A stretch of 64,000 nt of DNA, taken from positions 1 to 64,000 of the forward strand of contig JAXMCI010000016.1 in assembly GCA_046349435.1 (NCBI GenBank), in the 5' to 3' direction. Below the pieces are notes generated by a model. That model did no database searches, was not told the DNA's origin, and saw only the letters and a list, made by a program, of their open reading frames with translations. This document shows positions 56,220 to 64,000 of this stretch, one piece after another; within the stretch, counting starts at the first letter, position 1; every line of letters begins with the position of its first letter. The position numbers were made by a program, and so were the translations under genes. Origin of the DNA: JAXMCI01 sp046349435. Its GTDB lineage: Bacteria; Pseudomonadota; Alphaproteobacteria; Dongiales; Dongiaceae.

Positions 56220-56492
56220 CTATTCCAGCCATAGTTGGCGGTCGCCCCAGATAGGCTTGGCAACCGCTTGTCCGTCGCATGATTCACCACGCTTCGAGAC
56301 TACGACGGCGACGACCAAGCTCCGATTTATCCCATGCGCGATCCCACCCTCGACCACGCTCTTTCGTAATCTCCAGCACTTCGAGCCAGCGGGGGTATGC
56401 GTTATTGAATGCGCGTATGGAATTGAATGCGCGTATGGAGTTCCGCCAATCTTGATAGTTTCCTTGGCCTTTTCAACATTGCGTTGATCCAA
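56220..56492 (-). CDS. Possible small hypothetical protein with 18-base repeat
   Basis: 90-residue frame from TTG 56492 (MDQRNVEKAKETIKIGG) containing PYAHSIPYAHSI, encoded by two perfect 18-base tandem copies at 56404-56439. Low GC. No family recognised and the start is weak, so it may be a relic rather than a working gene. Confidence 0.3.
   Translation of the reverse strand: MDQRNVEKAKETIKIGGTPYAHSIPYAHSITHTPAGSKCWRLRKSVVEGGIAHGINRSLVVAVVVSKRGESCDGQAVAKPIWGDRQLWLE
56404..56439. repeat. 18-base perfect tandem duplication
   Basis: ATTGAATGCGCGTATGGA occurs twice head to tail. Being a multiple of three, it keeps the frame of the possible small gene on the minus strand. Confidence 0.9.
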
Positions 56493-56528
56493 AACTATGC
56501 CTTATAAGGTGACTTCACTCATCGAATC

Positions 56529-56888
56529 TTAAAGCGAATTCCATAGATCATGAAGCATCTCCTTGTCTGATGGATTTAGCAGAACAGCCTGATCATTACG
56601 ATTAAGATATCTCAACTCTAGTTTTCCTTTCTCCTCATTGTCTTCGATAGCACGAACGCCATCAATGACACACAAGAATCCAAACACCGATCGATCCGCC
56701 ACGTCCTTTATGATGGAGTGCAAAATTTCTCTCTCATTCTCCGGGAGAGAATTGTACCACGTCGATCTATCTAGAAGCTCGCGCGGAGGATGTCTTCCGG
56801 TGGCTTGCTGAGCCACAGCAAGTTCTTGGGAGAGAGCGAATCTCTCACAACCGCTTTTAGCACATCGATAAAACTGCTTGCTATCCAC
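56529..56888 (-). CDS. Hypothetical protein, possible immunity partner
   Basis: 119 residues from ATG 56888 (MDSKQFYRCAKSGCERFALS). Acidic and mostly helical, with no signal peptide or membrane segment. It directly follows, with about 50 bases between, a fragment that looks like the C-terminal domain of a polymorphic toxin; that order (toxin then small acidic protein) is typical of toxin-immunity pairs. Low GC. The assignment as immunity is inference only. Confidence 0.5.
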   Translation of the reverse strand: MDSKQFYRCAKSGCERFALSQELAVAQQATGRHPPRELLDRSTWYNSLPENEREILHSIIKDVADRSVFGFLCVIDGVRAIEDNEEKGKLELRYLNRNDQAVLLNPSDKEMLHDLWNSL

Positions 56889-56940
56889 GACACAGGCTCA
56901 CTTTGAGAAGGCCGCAGGAACATTCTCTTGTTAAGATCGA

Positions 56941-57207
56941 TCAGCGCCCAAGCGCCTCGTTTGGCGCGTCTGTAAGGCTCCGGAGATTCCGAATATCCTT
57001 AGCCAATAGATCGCGCGCAGTTCTCCCATAGGAACCCGACAGTGGCCGCATGGTTGTATGCTCCAGCTCCGGCAGAGCGATTGATGGTGCAATATTCTTT
57101 TCATATCCCGAAATGATCTGGCTAGCGGGATTTGCCTGTACAACGTGAGGAATATCCAACCCATCCCTCACGACCGATCGCGCCTTTAGTACATCATATG
57201 TACCCAC
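56941..57207 (-). pseudogene. C-terminal fragment of a polymorphic-toxin-like protein
   Basis: Reads VGTYDVLKARSVVRDGLDIP then HVVQANPASQIISGYEKNIA, AIALPELEHTT-like (APSIALPELEHTTMRPLSG) and GRTARDLLAKDIRNLRSLTD. After DAPNEALG a shift continues ALIDLNKRMF. From memory this HVIP-x-NPA ... EH ... ARDLLAKDIR ... LNK pattern occurs at the C-terminus of large exported toxins. Upstream of 57207 the frame stops at once, so only the tip remains. Weakly supported identification. Confidence 0.4.
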
Positions 57208-57353
57208 CGCATAAGGCGCTAGGCGTAGGCGGCTTGCTTACAGACATCGAGACCTTCGCATCGAAGTCACTCGCCCTTGCCGCTGGCCCTTCGCCTTGAT
57301 AGGGGTGTCTCATGCAGCCGGGCCACCACCCGAGGACTTGCCGTCGTATCTAT

Positions 57354-58082
57354 CTAGGGAATTGGCTGGCTAAGGCTCAGAATGCGGAATCCTCCGGGGA
57401 ATATGTCTCCATAGATCATCCAGCCTTGCTCAGGTTGATCCGGATTTTCGAGAGACATCATAAGTGTGAGCCCACGCGATTGATTCCGACCCCAAATGAT
57501 TGACAATCCGGACAGATACAGATGGTCCGAGGTGCCCTTTGCGCGCAGCTCCTTTAGAACGGATCTAAAGCGCGCCGTTCCAGGCTGCGCAGCCGCCTCC
57601 GGGCTAAGTGACTCATCGAGTCTCCTCGGCGATGCCTTGATTTCATCCAGGGCTCTCACCATTTCAGAAAACATTCCATCAGAAAATCCGAGAACTCTCG
57701 TGTAACCCCCTTCATTCGGCAGCGGACAGGACTGCGGAGATATCCGCATAAACTTCTGTGCCTCTTGAAATACGGTGATAGCAGGATCATACACCCAACG
57801 CTGCGCTGTCTTGTCAAATACAACCGGCAACATAGAAAATGCGCATACATCCATCTTGCCCTTGAATGGTCCGCTAATGATATAGGTCTGCGCGCGGGGC
57901 GAGGAACAAACTGCTACCGTTGCCTGGGGAGCCAATTTAAAAACTCCCTTCACATAATCCGGCGCCAGTTCGTCCTTAAAATACCAGCGACATGGGCTGC
58001 TTTCTGACTCGTGACCCGACGAAACACCGGGCAAGAACACCAGGACGACCGCAATGAGCATCCAGAAGGGCGCGCCGAGCAT
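57354..58082 (-). CDS. Exported hypothetical protein
   Basis: 242 residues from ATG 58082, chosen because it begins a clear signal peptide (MLGAPFWMLIAVVLVFLPGV, cut near SSG). The mature part has four cysteines (SSPCRWYF, VAVCSSPR, MDVCAFSM, PQSCPLPN) and a mixed alpha/beta pattern. AT-richer than the chromosome. No recognised family. Style (exported, Cys-containing, low GC) resembles the cargo at 24.7-27.9 kb, though the sequences are not obviously related. Confidence 0.7.
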   Translation of the reverse strand: MLGAPFWMLIAVVLVFLPGVSSGHESESSPCRWYFKDELAPDYVKGVFKLAPQATVAVCSSPRAQTYIISGPFKGKMDVCAFSMLPVVFDKTAQRWVYDPAITVFQEAQKFMRISPQSCPLPNEGGYTRVLGFSDGMFSEMVRALDEIKASPRRLDESLSPEAAAQPGTARFRSVLKELRAKGTSDHLYLSGLSIIWGRNQSRGLTLMMSLENPDQPEQGWMIYGDIFPGGFRILSLSQPIP

Positions 58083-58549
58083 GGCCAACTCCTGAAAATT
58101 CCACGCTTGCGCGGCGACCTCTGTCCCCCGGCAGCGTTCCTCGCCGGACGATACCATCCTCACGCCGGCCTGAAATCAACCGCTGGATTGTGGAGCACCA
58201 TCTGCCCGGATCGCGCCAAGTCCCGGCCGTCAAGTCACCGGCGTGTTGTCAATACCGGGAGCGCCGCCACGGTCACGGTGCTCTGGCGGCGGCTGCGACC
58301 TGCCCTTCGGCCCTTTGGAGCCTCTCAGGGAGGCCTGACTTCTCCGCAGGACCAGCGGCGAGACTGTGGCGGGGAGCGGCCGGCCGACGCCGGCAGGCGG
58401 CCGCCCGCCGGGCCCGGTCCAGCAAGAAAGCCCAGCCACCCCACGTCCTCGGGACTCGCCGCAGGCGATGCTACGCAGATTCGTCATGCGACGGGTTGGC
58501 AGCGCGGCTGCGGAAGGTCGAGGACGCCGCGACAGCTCCATGGCGGCTG
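58083..58549. other. Gene-free region
   Basis: Return to high GC between the low-GC island and the SDR gene. No gene, tRNA or strong hairpin recognised. Confidence 0.45.
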
Positions 58550-59263
58550 TCAGGCCCCGAAGCCGCCATCGATGGTGTGCATCGCCCCGGTCACGAAGCT
58601 CGCCTCCGGGCCCGCGAGCCAGGCCACCATCCCTGCCACCTCCTCCGGCCGCCCGTGACGCTTGATGGCCATGGCGGCGTGCATGATGTCCTTCATCGGT
58701 CCGTCCGCCGGGTTCAGGTCCGTGTCGATGGGCCCGGGCTGCACGACGTTCACCGTGATCTCGCGCGGCCCGAAGTCCCGGGCCAGCCCGCGCGCCATGC
58801 CCTGCAGCGCCGACTTGCTCATCGCATAGGCCGTCAGGCCCGGGAAGGGGATCCGGTCTGCGTTGACGGATCCGATCACGATGATCCGGCCGCCCCGCGG
58901 CATCCGCCGTGCCGCCTCGACGGCGGCATGGTAGGGCGCGTTGACGTTGATCCGGATCAGCCGGTCGACCGCGTCCGGGTCGAGCTCCAGCGGATCGCCG
59001 AAGGCGGCAACGCCCGCATTCACCACCAGCACGTCCAGCGGCCCGCTGTCGCGCACCCGGGCGATCACCGCATCCCGGTCGGCGCTGTCCGCGACCACTG
59101 CCGTGGCGCCCGTCTTCGCTGCCAACCGTTCCGCCGCCTCTGCCGAGCTCGCATAGGTGAACGTCACCGCCGCGCCCGCCGCTGCGAAGCGCTGCACGAT
59201 CGCGGCCCCGATCCCCCTGCTCCCGCCGATCACGAGAACGGACTTGCCCTGAAAACCGGCCAT
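58550..59263 (-). CDS. SDR-family oxidoreductase, BdcA-like
   Basis: 237 residues. Rossmann motif GGSRGIGAAIVQ, NAG motif VVNAGVAAFGD, catalytic Ser in VIGSVNADR and YxxxK in YAMSKSALQG. The order and spacing, and the divergent TetR gene, resemble the bdcA-bdcR pair of other proteobacteria, where BdcA binds cyclic-di-GMP and affects biofilm dispersal. That role is not demonstrated here, and ordinary NADPH-dependent dehydrogenase activity is equally likely. Confidence 0.88.
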   Translation of the reverse strand: MAGFQGKSVLVIGGSRGIGAAIVQRFAAAGAAVTFTYASSAEAAERLAAKTGATAVVADSADRDAVIARVRDSGPLDVLVVNAGVAAFGDPLELDPDAVDRLIRINVNAPYHAAVEAARRMPRGGRIIVIGSVNADRIPFPGLTAYAMSKSALQGMARGLARDFGPREITVNVVQPGPIDTDLNPADGPMKDIMHAAMAIKRHGRPEEVAGMVAWLAGPEASFVTGAMHTIDGGFGA

Positions 59264-59281
59264 CAGGCCCTCCTTGAGATT

Positions 59282-59298
59282 TAACCTAGCGACCGTTA
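59282..59298. promoter_or_regulatory. Possible TetR operator between SDR and TetR genes
   Basis: TAACCTAGCGACCGTTA is an imperfect palindrome (TAAC at one end, GTTA at the other) in the 75-base gap between the divergent genes, the usual place for autoregulatory TetR binding. Confidence 0.45.
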
Positions 59299-59338
59299 CA
59301 TAAATCCTCCGAAGGTCACGTCAAAGCATTTTTTAGCA

Positions 59339-59929
59339 ATGACTACACAATCCCCGCGGCCGCGCGGCCGCCCCCGTCGCTTCGACCCGGAACGGGCCGT
59401 CGCCACCGCCCAGCGCCTCTTTCACGCGCGCGGCTATGACGGGGTCAGCGTCGCCGACCTCACGGCGGCGCTCGGCATCAACCCGCCCAGCTTCTACGCC
59501 GCCTTCGGCAGCAAGGCCGGCCTCTACGCCCGCACGCTCCGCCGCTATGCCGGCACCGAAGGGCTCCCGCTGGACGAGATCCTTCACCCCGGCCGTCCGG
59601 TTGCCGAAGCGCTCGCCGCCGTGCTGGAGGAAGCCGCCCGCCGCTACGCCGCCGATCCTGCCGCCGCGGGCTGCCTCGTCATCGAGGGCGCCCGCGGCAA
59701 CGATCCCGAGGCGCGGGAGGCTGCCCGTGCGCTTGCTTCCGCCGCCGCGGACGCCATCCGCCGCTTCGTCGCAGCCACCCACCCGCAGGCCGCCGGGGTG
59801 CTGGCCGACTACATCGTGACGGCGATGACCGGACTCTCCGCCATGGCCCGCCAGGGCCACGGCCTGGATCGCCTGCTCGCCACGGCCCGCCTTGCCAGCC
59901 TGGGCATCGCGCAGGCGCTCGGCAGCTGA
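59339..59929 (+). CDS. TetR-family transcriptional regulator, BdcR-like
   Basis: 196 residues from ATG 59339. The N-terminal helix-turn-helix domain is RRFDPERAVATAQRLFHARG followed by GVSVADLTAALGINPPSFYA (recognition helix). The C-terminal ligand domain is Ala-rich. Divergent from the SDR gene with a possible operator between, so it most likely represses that gene and itself. Confidence 0.92.
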   Translation: MTTQSPRPRGRPRRFDPERAVATAQRLFHARGYDGVSVADLTAALGINPPSFYAAFGSKAGLYARTLRRYAGTEGLPLDEILHPGRPVAEALAAVLEEAARRYAADPAAAGCLVIEGARGNDPEAREAARALASAAADAIRRFVAATHPQAAGVLADYIVTAMTGLSAMARQGHGLDRLLATARLASLGIAQALGS

Positions 59930-60150
59930 GGCAACCCGAGCAACCGGCGGCAGCCCATCGTCCGGCATCCCGGTTGCGGTCCGGGCCGTTCCGGACCACA
60001 CTTGGCGGGTGGTTTAGCCGGCGCTTGGGCACCCCGGATGGTTGCTTGCGCCGAGCTTCTCCCGAGCCGGTTGGCCTCGGGGAGGCTCGGCGCAGTGCCG
60101 GGTCCGGCGGCCAGAGAACAGTCCGGCGCCACCAGACAGGAGGCTTTGCG

Positions 60151-61188
60151 ATGTTGAGACATGTCTTCAGGGTGATTTCCTGCGCGGCCTTGACGGCCGC
60201 GATGCTGGGCCTCACCGGCCCGGCCCGCGCGGGCGAGGTCAAGAGCCCGACCATGGATGCGATCCGCAAGCGCGACCAGCTGATCTGCGGCATCGACACG
60301 GGCATCCCCGGCTTCGCGTTCCAGGACTCGTCTGGACGGTGGCAGGGCCTCGACGTCGCCTATTGCCGGGCCATCGCGGCGGCCGTGCTCGGCGACCCGG
60401 AGAAGGTGAAGTTCGTCGGCACCACGGCCAAGGTGCGCTTCTCCGTGCTGCAGTCGGGCGAGATCGACGTGCTGATCCGCGACTCGACGCATACGCTGAC
60501 CCGGAACACCGACCTCGGCCTGGCCACCGGCGCGATCAACTTCTTCACCGGGCAGGCCTTCATGGTGAAGAAGGCGCTCGGCGTCGGGCATGTGAAGGAT
60601 CTCAACGGCGCGACGATCTGCGTGCTCACCGGCACCACGCTCGAGCTCAACATCGCCGACTACGGCCGGGCCAACAACATCAAGATCAACACGCTGCTGT
60701 TCGAGCGGCCGGAGGAGGCCTTCGCCGCCGCGGAAGCCGGGCGGTGCGACGGCTACACCGACGATGGCGGCTCGGTCGCGGCGGCCCGCTCGGCGATGAA
60801 GGTGCCGGGCGACTGGATCATCCTGCCCGAGCTCATCTCGCGCGAGTTCCTCGGCTCCTACACGCGCCAGGGCGACGAGCGCTGGACCATCCTGGTCCGC
60901 TGGGTGCACATGGCGATGCTCGAGGCCGAGGTGCTGGGGATCACCAAGGCCAATGTCGACGAGATAAAGGCGTCGGCGAGCAATCCCGAGGTCCGCGGCT
61001 TCCTCGGCCTGGAGAACGACTACGGCAAGTTCCTCGGCGTCGACAACGACTGGGCCTACAAGATCGTCAAGGCGGTCGGCAACTACGGCGAGAACTACGA
61101 CGCCTATTTCGGCCCGCTGGAGCTGCCGCGCAGCTGGAACAAGCTCTACAAGGATGGCGGGCTGCAGTTCCCGCTGGCCTGGCGCTGA
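60151..61188 (+). CDS. aapJ: General L-amino acid ABC transporter periplasmic binding protein, AapJ type
   Basis: 345 residues from ATG 60151 behind AGGAGG. Signal peptide MLRHVFRVISCAALTAAMLG with a cut near GPARA. The binding domain has LICGIDTGIPGFAFQDSSGR and RWQGLDVAYCRAIAAAVLGD, typical of the Aap/Bzt family. It captures a broad range of L-amino acids. First gene of the aapJ-aapQ-aapM group. Confidence 0.93.
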   Translation: MLRHVFRVISCAALTAAMLGLTGPARAGEVKSPTMDAIRKRDQLICGIDTGIPGFAFQDSSGRWQGLDVAYCRAIAAAVLGDPEKVKFVGTTAKVRFSVLQSGEIDVLIRDSTHTLTRNTDLGLATGAINFFTGQAFMVKKALGVGHVKDLNGATICVLTGTTLELNIADYGRANNIKINTLLFERPEEAFAAAEAGRCDGYTDDGGSVAAARSAMKVPGDWIILPELISREFLGSYTRQGDERWTILVRWVHMAMLEAEVLGITKANVDEIKASASNPEVRGFLGLENDYGKFLGVDNDWAYKIVKAVGNYGENYDAYFGPLELPRSWNKLYKDGGLQFPLAWR

Positions 61189-61232
61189 GCGGCCGAGCCG
61201 CCCAGCCATAGCCTCAGGGGCGGCATAGCCTC

Positions 61233-62348
61233 ATGGTCAGGCGCCCGTCGCGCCGCGCCCGGATCGGCCAGTGGGTCTTCCTGGCCGTCGCCGTCGCGGT
61301 CGGCGGGCTCCTGGCCGAGGAGCTCGGCGCCAACCTCGCGCGCCGCAACATGCAGCTCGGGTTCGCGTTCCTGTTCTCCAAGGCGGGCTTCGACCTGCCC
61401 TTCCACCTCGTTTCCTGGTCGACCTTCGATACTTACCTGCGGGCGCTCTGGGTCAGCCTGCTGAACACCCTGCTGGTGTCGGCGATGAGCATCGTCGCCG
61501 CCACCGCGCTGGGCCTGGTGGTCGGCATCATGCGGCTGTCGGCCAACTGGCTGGTGCGCAACCTGGCGCTCGGCTTCATCGAGTTCGTGCGCAACACCCC
61601 GCAGCTCGTGCAGATCATCTTCTGGTACCTCGCCGTGCTGCAGACGCTGCCGCCGCCGCGGCAGAGCATCGCGCTCGGCGGCGGCCTGCTGCTGAACATC
61701 CGCGGCCTCTATCTGCCCGACCCGGTGATGCGGGAGGGCACCGCGCTGCTGCCCTGGCTGGCCGGCCTGCTGCTGCTGGCGACGCCGTTCGCCTGGCGGC
61801 TGCGGCTCGGCGGGTGGCGCGTCGCGGGCTGGGCGCTGCTGCTGCCGCTCGCCGCGGCGGGGCTGCTGGCCGCCGGCATCGAGCGCGTCGAGACCCCGAC
61901 GCTGACCGGCTTCAACATCGCGGGCGGCGTGCAGGTGCCGCCGGAGCTGGCCGCGCTGTGGGCCGGCCTGTCGATCTACGCCGCGGCCTTCATCGCCGAG
62001 ATCGTGCGCAGCGCCATCGAGGCGGTGCCCAAGGGCCAGCGGGAGGCCGCCCGATCCCTCGGGCTGCGCCCGCTGCGCATCCTCGTCCTGATCATCCTGC
62101 CGCAGGCGCTGCGCATCATCGTGCCGCAGCTGACCAGCCAGTACCTCAACATCATCAAGAGCAGCACGCTCGGCGCGGCGGTGGCCTATCCCGACCTCTT
62201 CCAGATCTTCGCCGGCACGGTGATGAACCAGTCGGGCAAGGAGGTCGAGACCATCGTCATCGTGATGGCGGTGTTCCTCACCATCAACCTGCTCTTCTCG
62301 GCCTTCATGAACTGGTACAACCGGCGCGTCGCGCTGGTGGGGCACTGA
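61233..62348 (+). CDS. aapQ: General L-amino acid ABC transporter permease, AapQ type
   Basis: 371 residues with about eight membrane helices. The conserved EAA loop is EAARSLGLRPLRILVLIILP and the C-terminal FLTINLLFSAFMNWYNRRVA is typical. The central loop (LPPPRQSIALGGGLLLNIRG) is the family insertion. 44 bases downstream of aapJ and in the same direction. Forms the channel with AapM. Confidence 0.93.
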   Translation: MVRRPSRRARIGQWVFLAVAVAVGGLLAEELGANLARRNMQLGFAFLFSKAGFDLPFHLVSWSTFDTYLRALWVSLLNTLLVSAMSIVAATALGLVVGIMRLSANWLVRNLALGFIEFVRNTPQLVQIIFWYLAVLQTLPPPRQSIALGGGLLLNIRGLYLPDPVMREGTALLPWLAGLLLLATPFAWRLRLGGWRVAGWALLLPLAAAGLLAAGIERVETPTLTGFNIAGGVQVPPELAALWAGLSIYAAAFIAEIVRSAIEAVPKGQREAARSLGLRPLRILVLIILPQALRIIVPQLTSQYLNIIKSSTLGAAVAYPDLFQIFAGTVMNQSGKEVETIVIVMAVFLTINLLFSAFMNWYNRRVALVGH

Positions 62349-62388
62349 GCTTGCACGGCCCCCGCCAGGCCGGCCCGGCGCTCTCGCC

Positions 62389-63535
62389 ATGACGGTTGAG
62401 GCGCCTTCGCAGACGCCGACCCCGACCTCGCCCTCGCAGGGCGGCGGCCTCGGCGAGCTGATGCAGGAGCGGCGCGGCGGGCTGGCGCGGGCGGCCGGCT
62501 GGCTGCGGCGCAACCTCTTCAGCACGCCGGCCAACAGCCTCCTGACGCTGCTGGTCCTGGGATTGCTGTGGCTGATCGTGCCGCCCTTCTGGGACTGGGC
62601 GGTCGCCAGCGCCACGATCTCCGGCGACAGCCGCGCCGCCTGCACCGGCGGCGGCGCCTGCTGGACCTTCATCAAGCTGCGCCTGCACACCTTCGCCTGG
62701 GGGCACTACCCCCCGCAGGAGCTGTGGCGGCTGGCCGCCGTGGTGGTGCTGCTGATCGCCTTCGCGGTGCCGGTGATGCGGGAGGGCACGCGGCACCGCG
62801 GCTGGTTCGTCGCCGCGCTGCTGTTCGTCTTCCCGCTGCTCGCCGGCATCCTGCTGGTCGGCGGCGTGCCCGGCCTGCCCTTCGTCGACACCACCGAGTG
62901 GGGCGGGCTGATGCTCGACCTCGTCGTCTCCTTCGTCACCGTCGCGGGCGCGCTGCCGCTCGGCATCCTGCTGGCCTTCGGCCGGCGCTCGCAGCTGCCG
63001 GTGATCCGGATCATGTCGATCGCCTTCATCGAGCTGTGGCGCGGCGTGCCGCTGCTCACCGTGCTGTTCATGTCCGCCGTCATGGTGCCGCTGTTCCTGC
63101 CCGAGGGGATCAGCGTCGACCGGCTGGTCCGGGCGATGGTCGCCTTCACCCTGTTCAACGCGGCCTACATGGCCGAGACGGTGCGCGGCGGCCTGCAGGG
63201 CGTCCCGGAGGGCCAGGAGGAGGCCGCCTATTCGATGGGGCTCCGCTGGTGGCAGGTGCAGGCCTTCGTGACCCTGCCGCAGGCGCTGCGCATCGTCGTC
63301 CCGGGCATCGTCAACAACATCGTCGACCTGTTCAAGGACACCTCGCTGGTCACCATCATCGGGCTGGTCGACCTGCTCGGCGCCGTCAACCTGGCGCTCA
63401 AGGATCCCGCCTGGCTCGGCATGGCCAGGGAGGGCTACGTCTTCACCGCCATGGTGTTCTTCGTGTGCTGCTTCGCGATGTCGAGCTACGGCCGCCGCTT
63501 CGAGCGCCGGCTCAACCGGCATCGCACGGGGGTGA
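62389..63535 (+). CDS. aapM: General L-amino acid ABC transporter permease, AapM type
   Basis: About 380 residues from ATG 62389. N-terminal Pro/Thr-rich cytoplasmic stretch, then membrane helices, the EAA loop EEAAYSMGLRWWQVQAFVTL and KDTSLVTIIGLVDLLGAVNL. The sequence runs in frame past RRFERRLNRHRTG into the next gene without a stop. A TGA at 63533-63535 in a neighbouring frame (overlapping a GTG start) is the likely true end, implying one or more lost or gained bases. The ATPase gene aapP, usually next, is not present here. Confidence 0.88.
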
Positions 63536-64000
63536 GGCCGCGGCTCGCCGAGCGCCTCGTCGCGCTCTGCGAAGCGAGCGGCGCGCGCGCGCCGTGTCGG
63601 CGGCGATGGTGCGAAGGCGGCACGCTCGTCGAGCGCTGGGCGGCCGGACAGGTCGGCGACGGACCTGATGCAGCGAGCGTCGATGCGACGTCCCTTCCTC
63701 GTCGCCTCGCTCACCAAGCCGGTCGTCGCGGCGGCGTTCATGCGGCTGGTCGAGGATGGCGAGATCGCGCTCGGCACGCCAGTCGTCCAGGTGCTGCCGC
63801 AATTCGCCGGCGACGGGCGGGACGCGATCGAGGTGAGGCACCTGCTGACGCACAACTCCGGCCTGCCCGACATGGTCGCCGAGAATGTGGCGCTGCGCGA
63901 GCGACAGGCGGGTCTGGACGAATACTTCGCCTGCCTCTCTGCAGAGCGCCGCTGCTCTACGCGCCGGGGCACAGCGTCGGGTACCAGAGCATGGGCTTTC
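63532..64000 (+). CDS. Serine beta-lactamase-family hydrolase (5' part, frameshifted)
   Basis: Class C beta-lactamase/DD-peptidase-like protein cut by the window end. Pieces are RPRLAERLVALCEASGARA (from GTG 63532), LVERWAAGQVG, then in another frame RPFLVASLTKPVVAAAFMRL, the SxxK nucleophile being SLTK, then EVRHLLTHNSGLPDMVAENV and, after another shift near 63935, RAPLLYAPGHSVGYQSMGF (YxS/N-type motif region). GTG 63532 overlaps a TGA at 63533. At least two one-base shifts. Probably an esterase or peptidase; the beta-lactam role is only by family name. Confidence 0.7.
   Translation, partial: MRPRLAERLVALCEASGARAPCRRRWCEGGTLVERWAAGQVGDGPDAASVDATSLPRRLAHQAGRRGGVHAAGRGWRDRARHASRPGAAAIRRRRAGRDRGEAPADAQLRPARHGRRECGAARATGGSGRILRLPLCRAPLLYAPGHSVGYQSMGF

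Overview
The window comes from a very GC-rich (about 70%) chromosome of an alphaproteobacterium, most likely in the Rhodospirillales. Supporting this are the amino-acid and branched-chain ABC systems, the mrcA-prfB pair, the cysE / cysteine desulfurase / ferredoxin cluster, glnE, a YhdP/AsmA-like giant protein, and short palindromic repeats of the kind scattered through alphaproteobacterial genomes. No 16S rRNA or other taxon-defining gene is present, so the order is an inference.

Layout. 1-12.5 kb: a catabolic/transport cluster of unknown substrate, with CoxL-type molybdenum hydroxylase, GMC oxidoreductase, cupin, aldehyde dehydrogenase, dienelactone hydrolase, branched-chain ABC permeases, a double-ATPase, an aldo-keto reductase and a periplasmic binding protein. 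12.5-22.4 kb: prfC, a DUF4157-type HELAH protein, a molybdopterin oxidoreductase, class I fructose-bisphosphate aldolase, small unknown proteins, and a HETMH protein sharing the DUF4157-type CxCGGGCPxC head. 22.4-28.5 kb: a decayed integrative element next to a tRNA-Met(CAT). It has a broken tyrosine integrase fused by deletion to a DUF5906-type primase C-terminus, iteron-like clusters, and about 50% GC cargo encoding exported Cys-rich and LysM proteins. 28.6-54.6 kb: mostly housekeeping genes: mnmA, 2Fe-2S ferredoxin, two cysteine desulfurases, cysE, tyrS, a YhdP-like protein, glnE, bcp, a stress-type DUF2382 protein, a split tyrosinase, an MFS pump, prfB with its programmed frameshift, and mrcA. 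55-58.1 kb: an accessory patch with an orphan prepilin peptidase, a GspC/N-like gene and a second AT-richer island containing a toxin-like C-terminal fragment. 58.5-64 kb: an SDR/TetR pair, the amino-acid transporter genes aapJ-aapQ-aapM, and the start of a serine beta-lactamase-family gene.

A caution applies to the whole window. Many otherwise well-conserved genes are broken by single-base shifts, and nearly all of the resolved ones are one-base deletions in G/C runs. This pattern looks like a consensus-sequence artefact more than gene death, so these genes are annotated across the shift. The integrase is different: it has an insertion and a nonsense codon and looks truly decayed.

Working together: livHMGF, the binding protein and the oxidative enzymes probably import and oxidise one compound family. 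cysE, the two desulfurases and ferredoxin form one sulfur-mobilisation operon behind a clear promoter. The 15 kb and 21-22 kb genes may be cargo of an extracellular contractile injection system encoded elsewhere.
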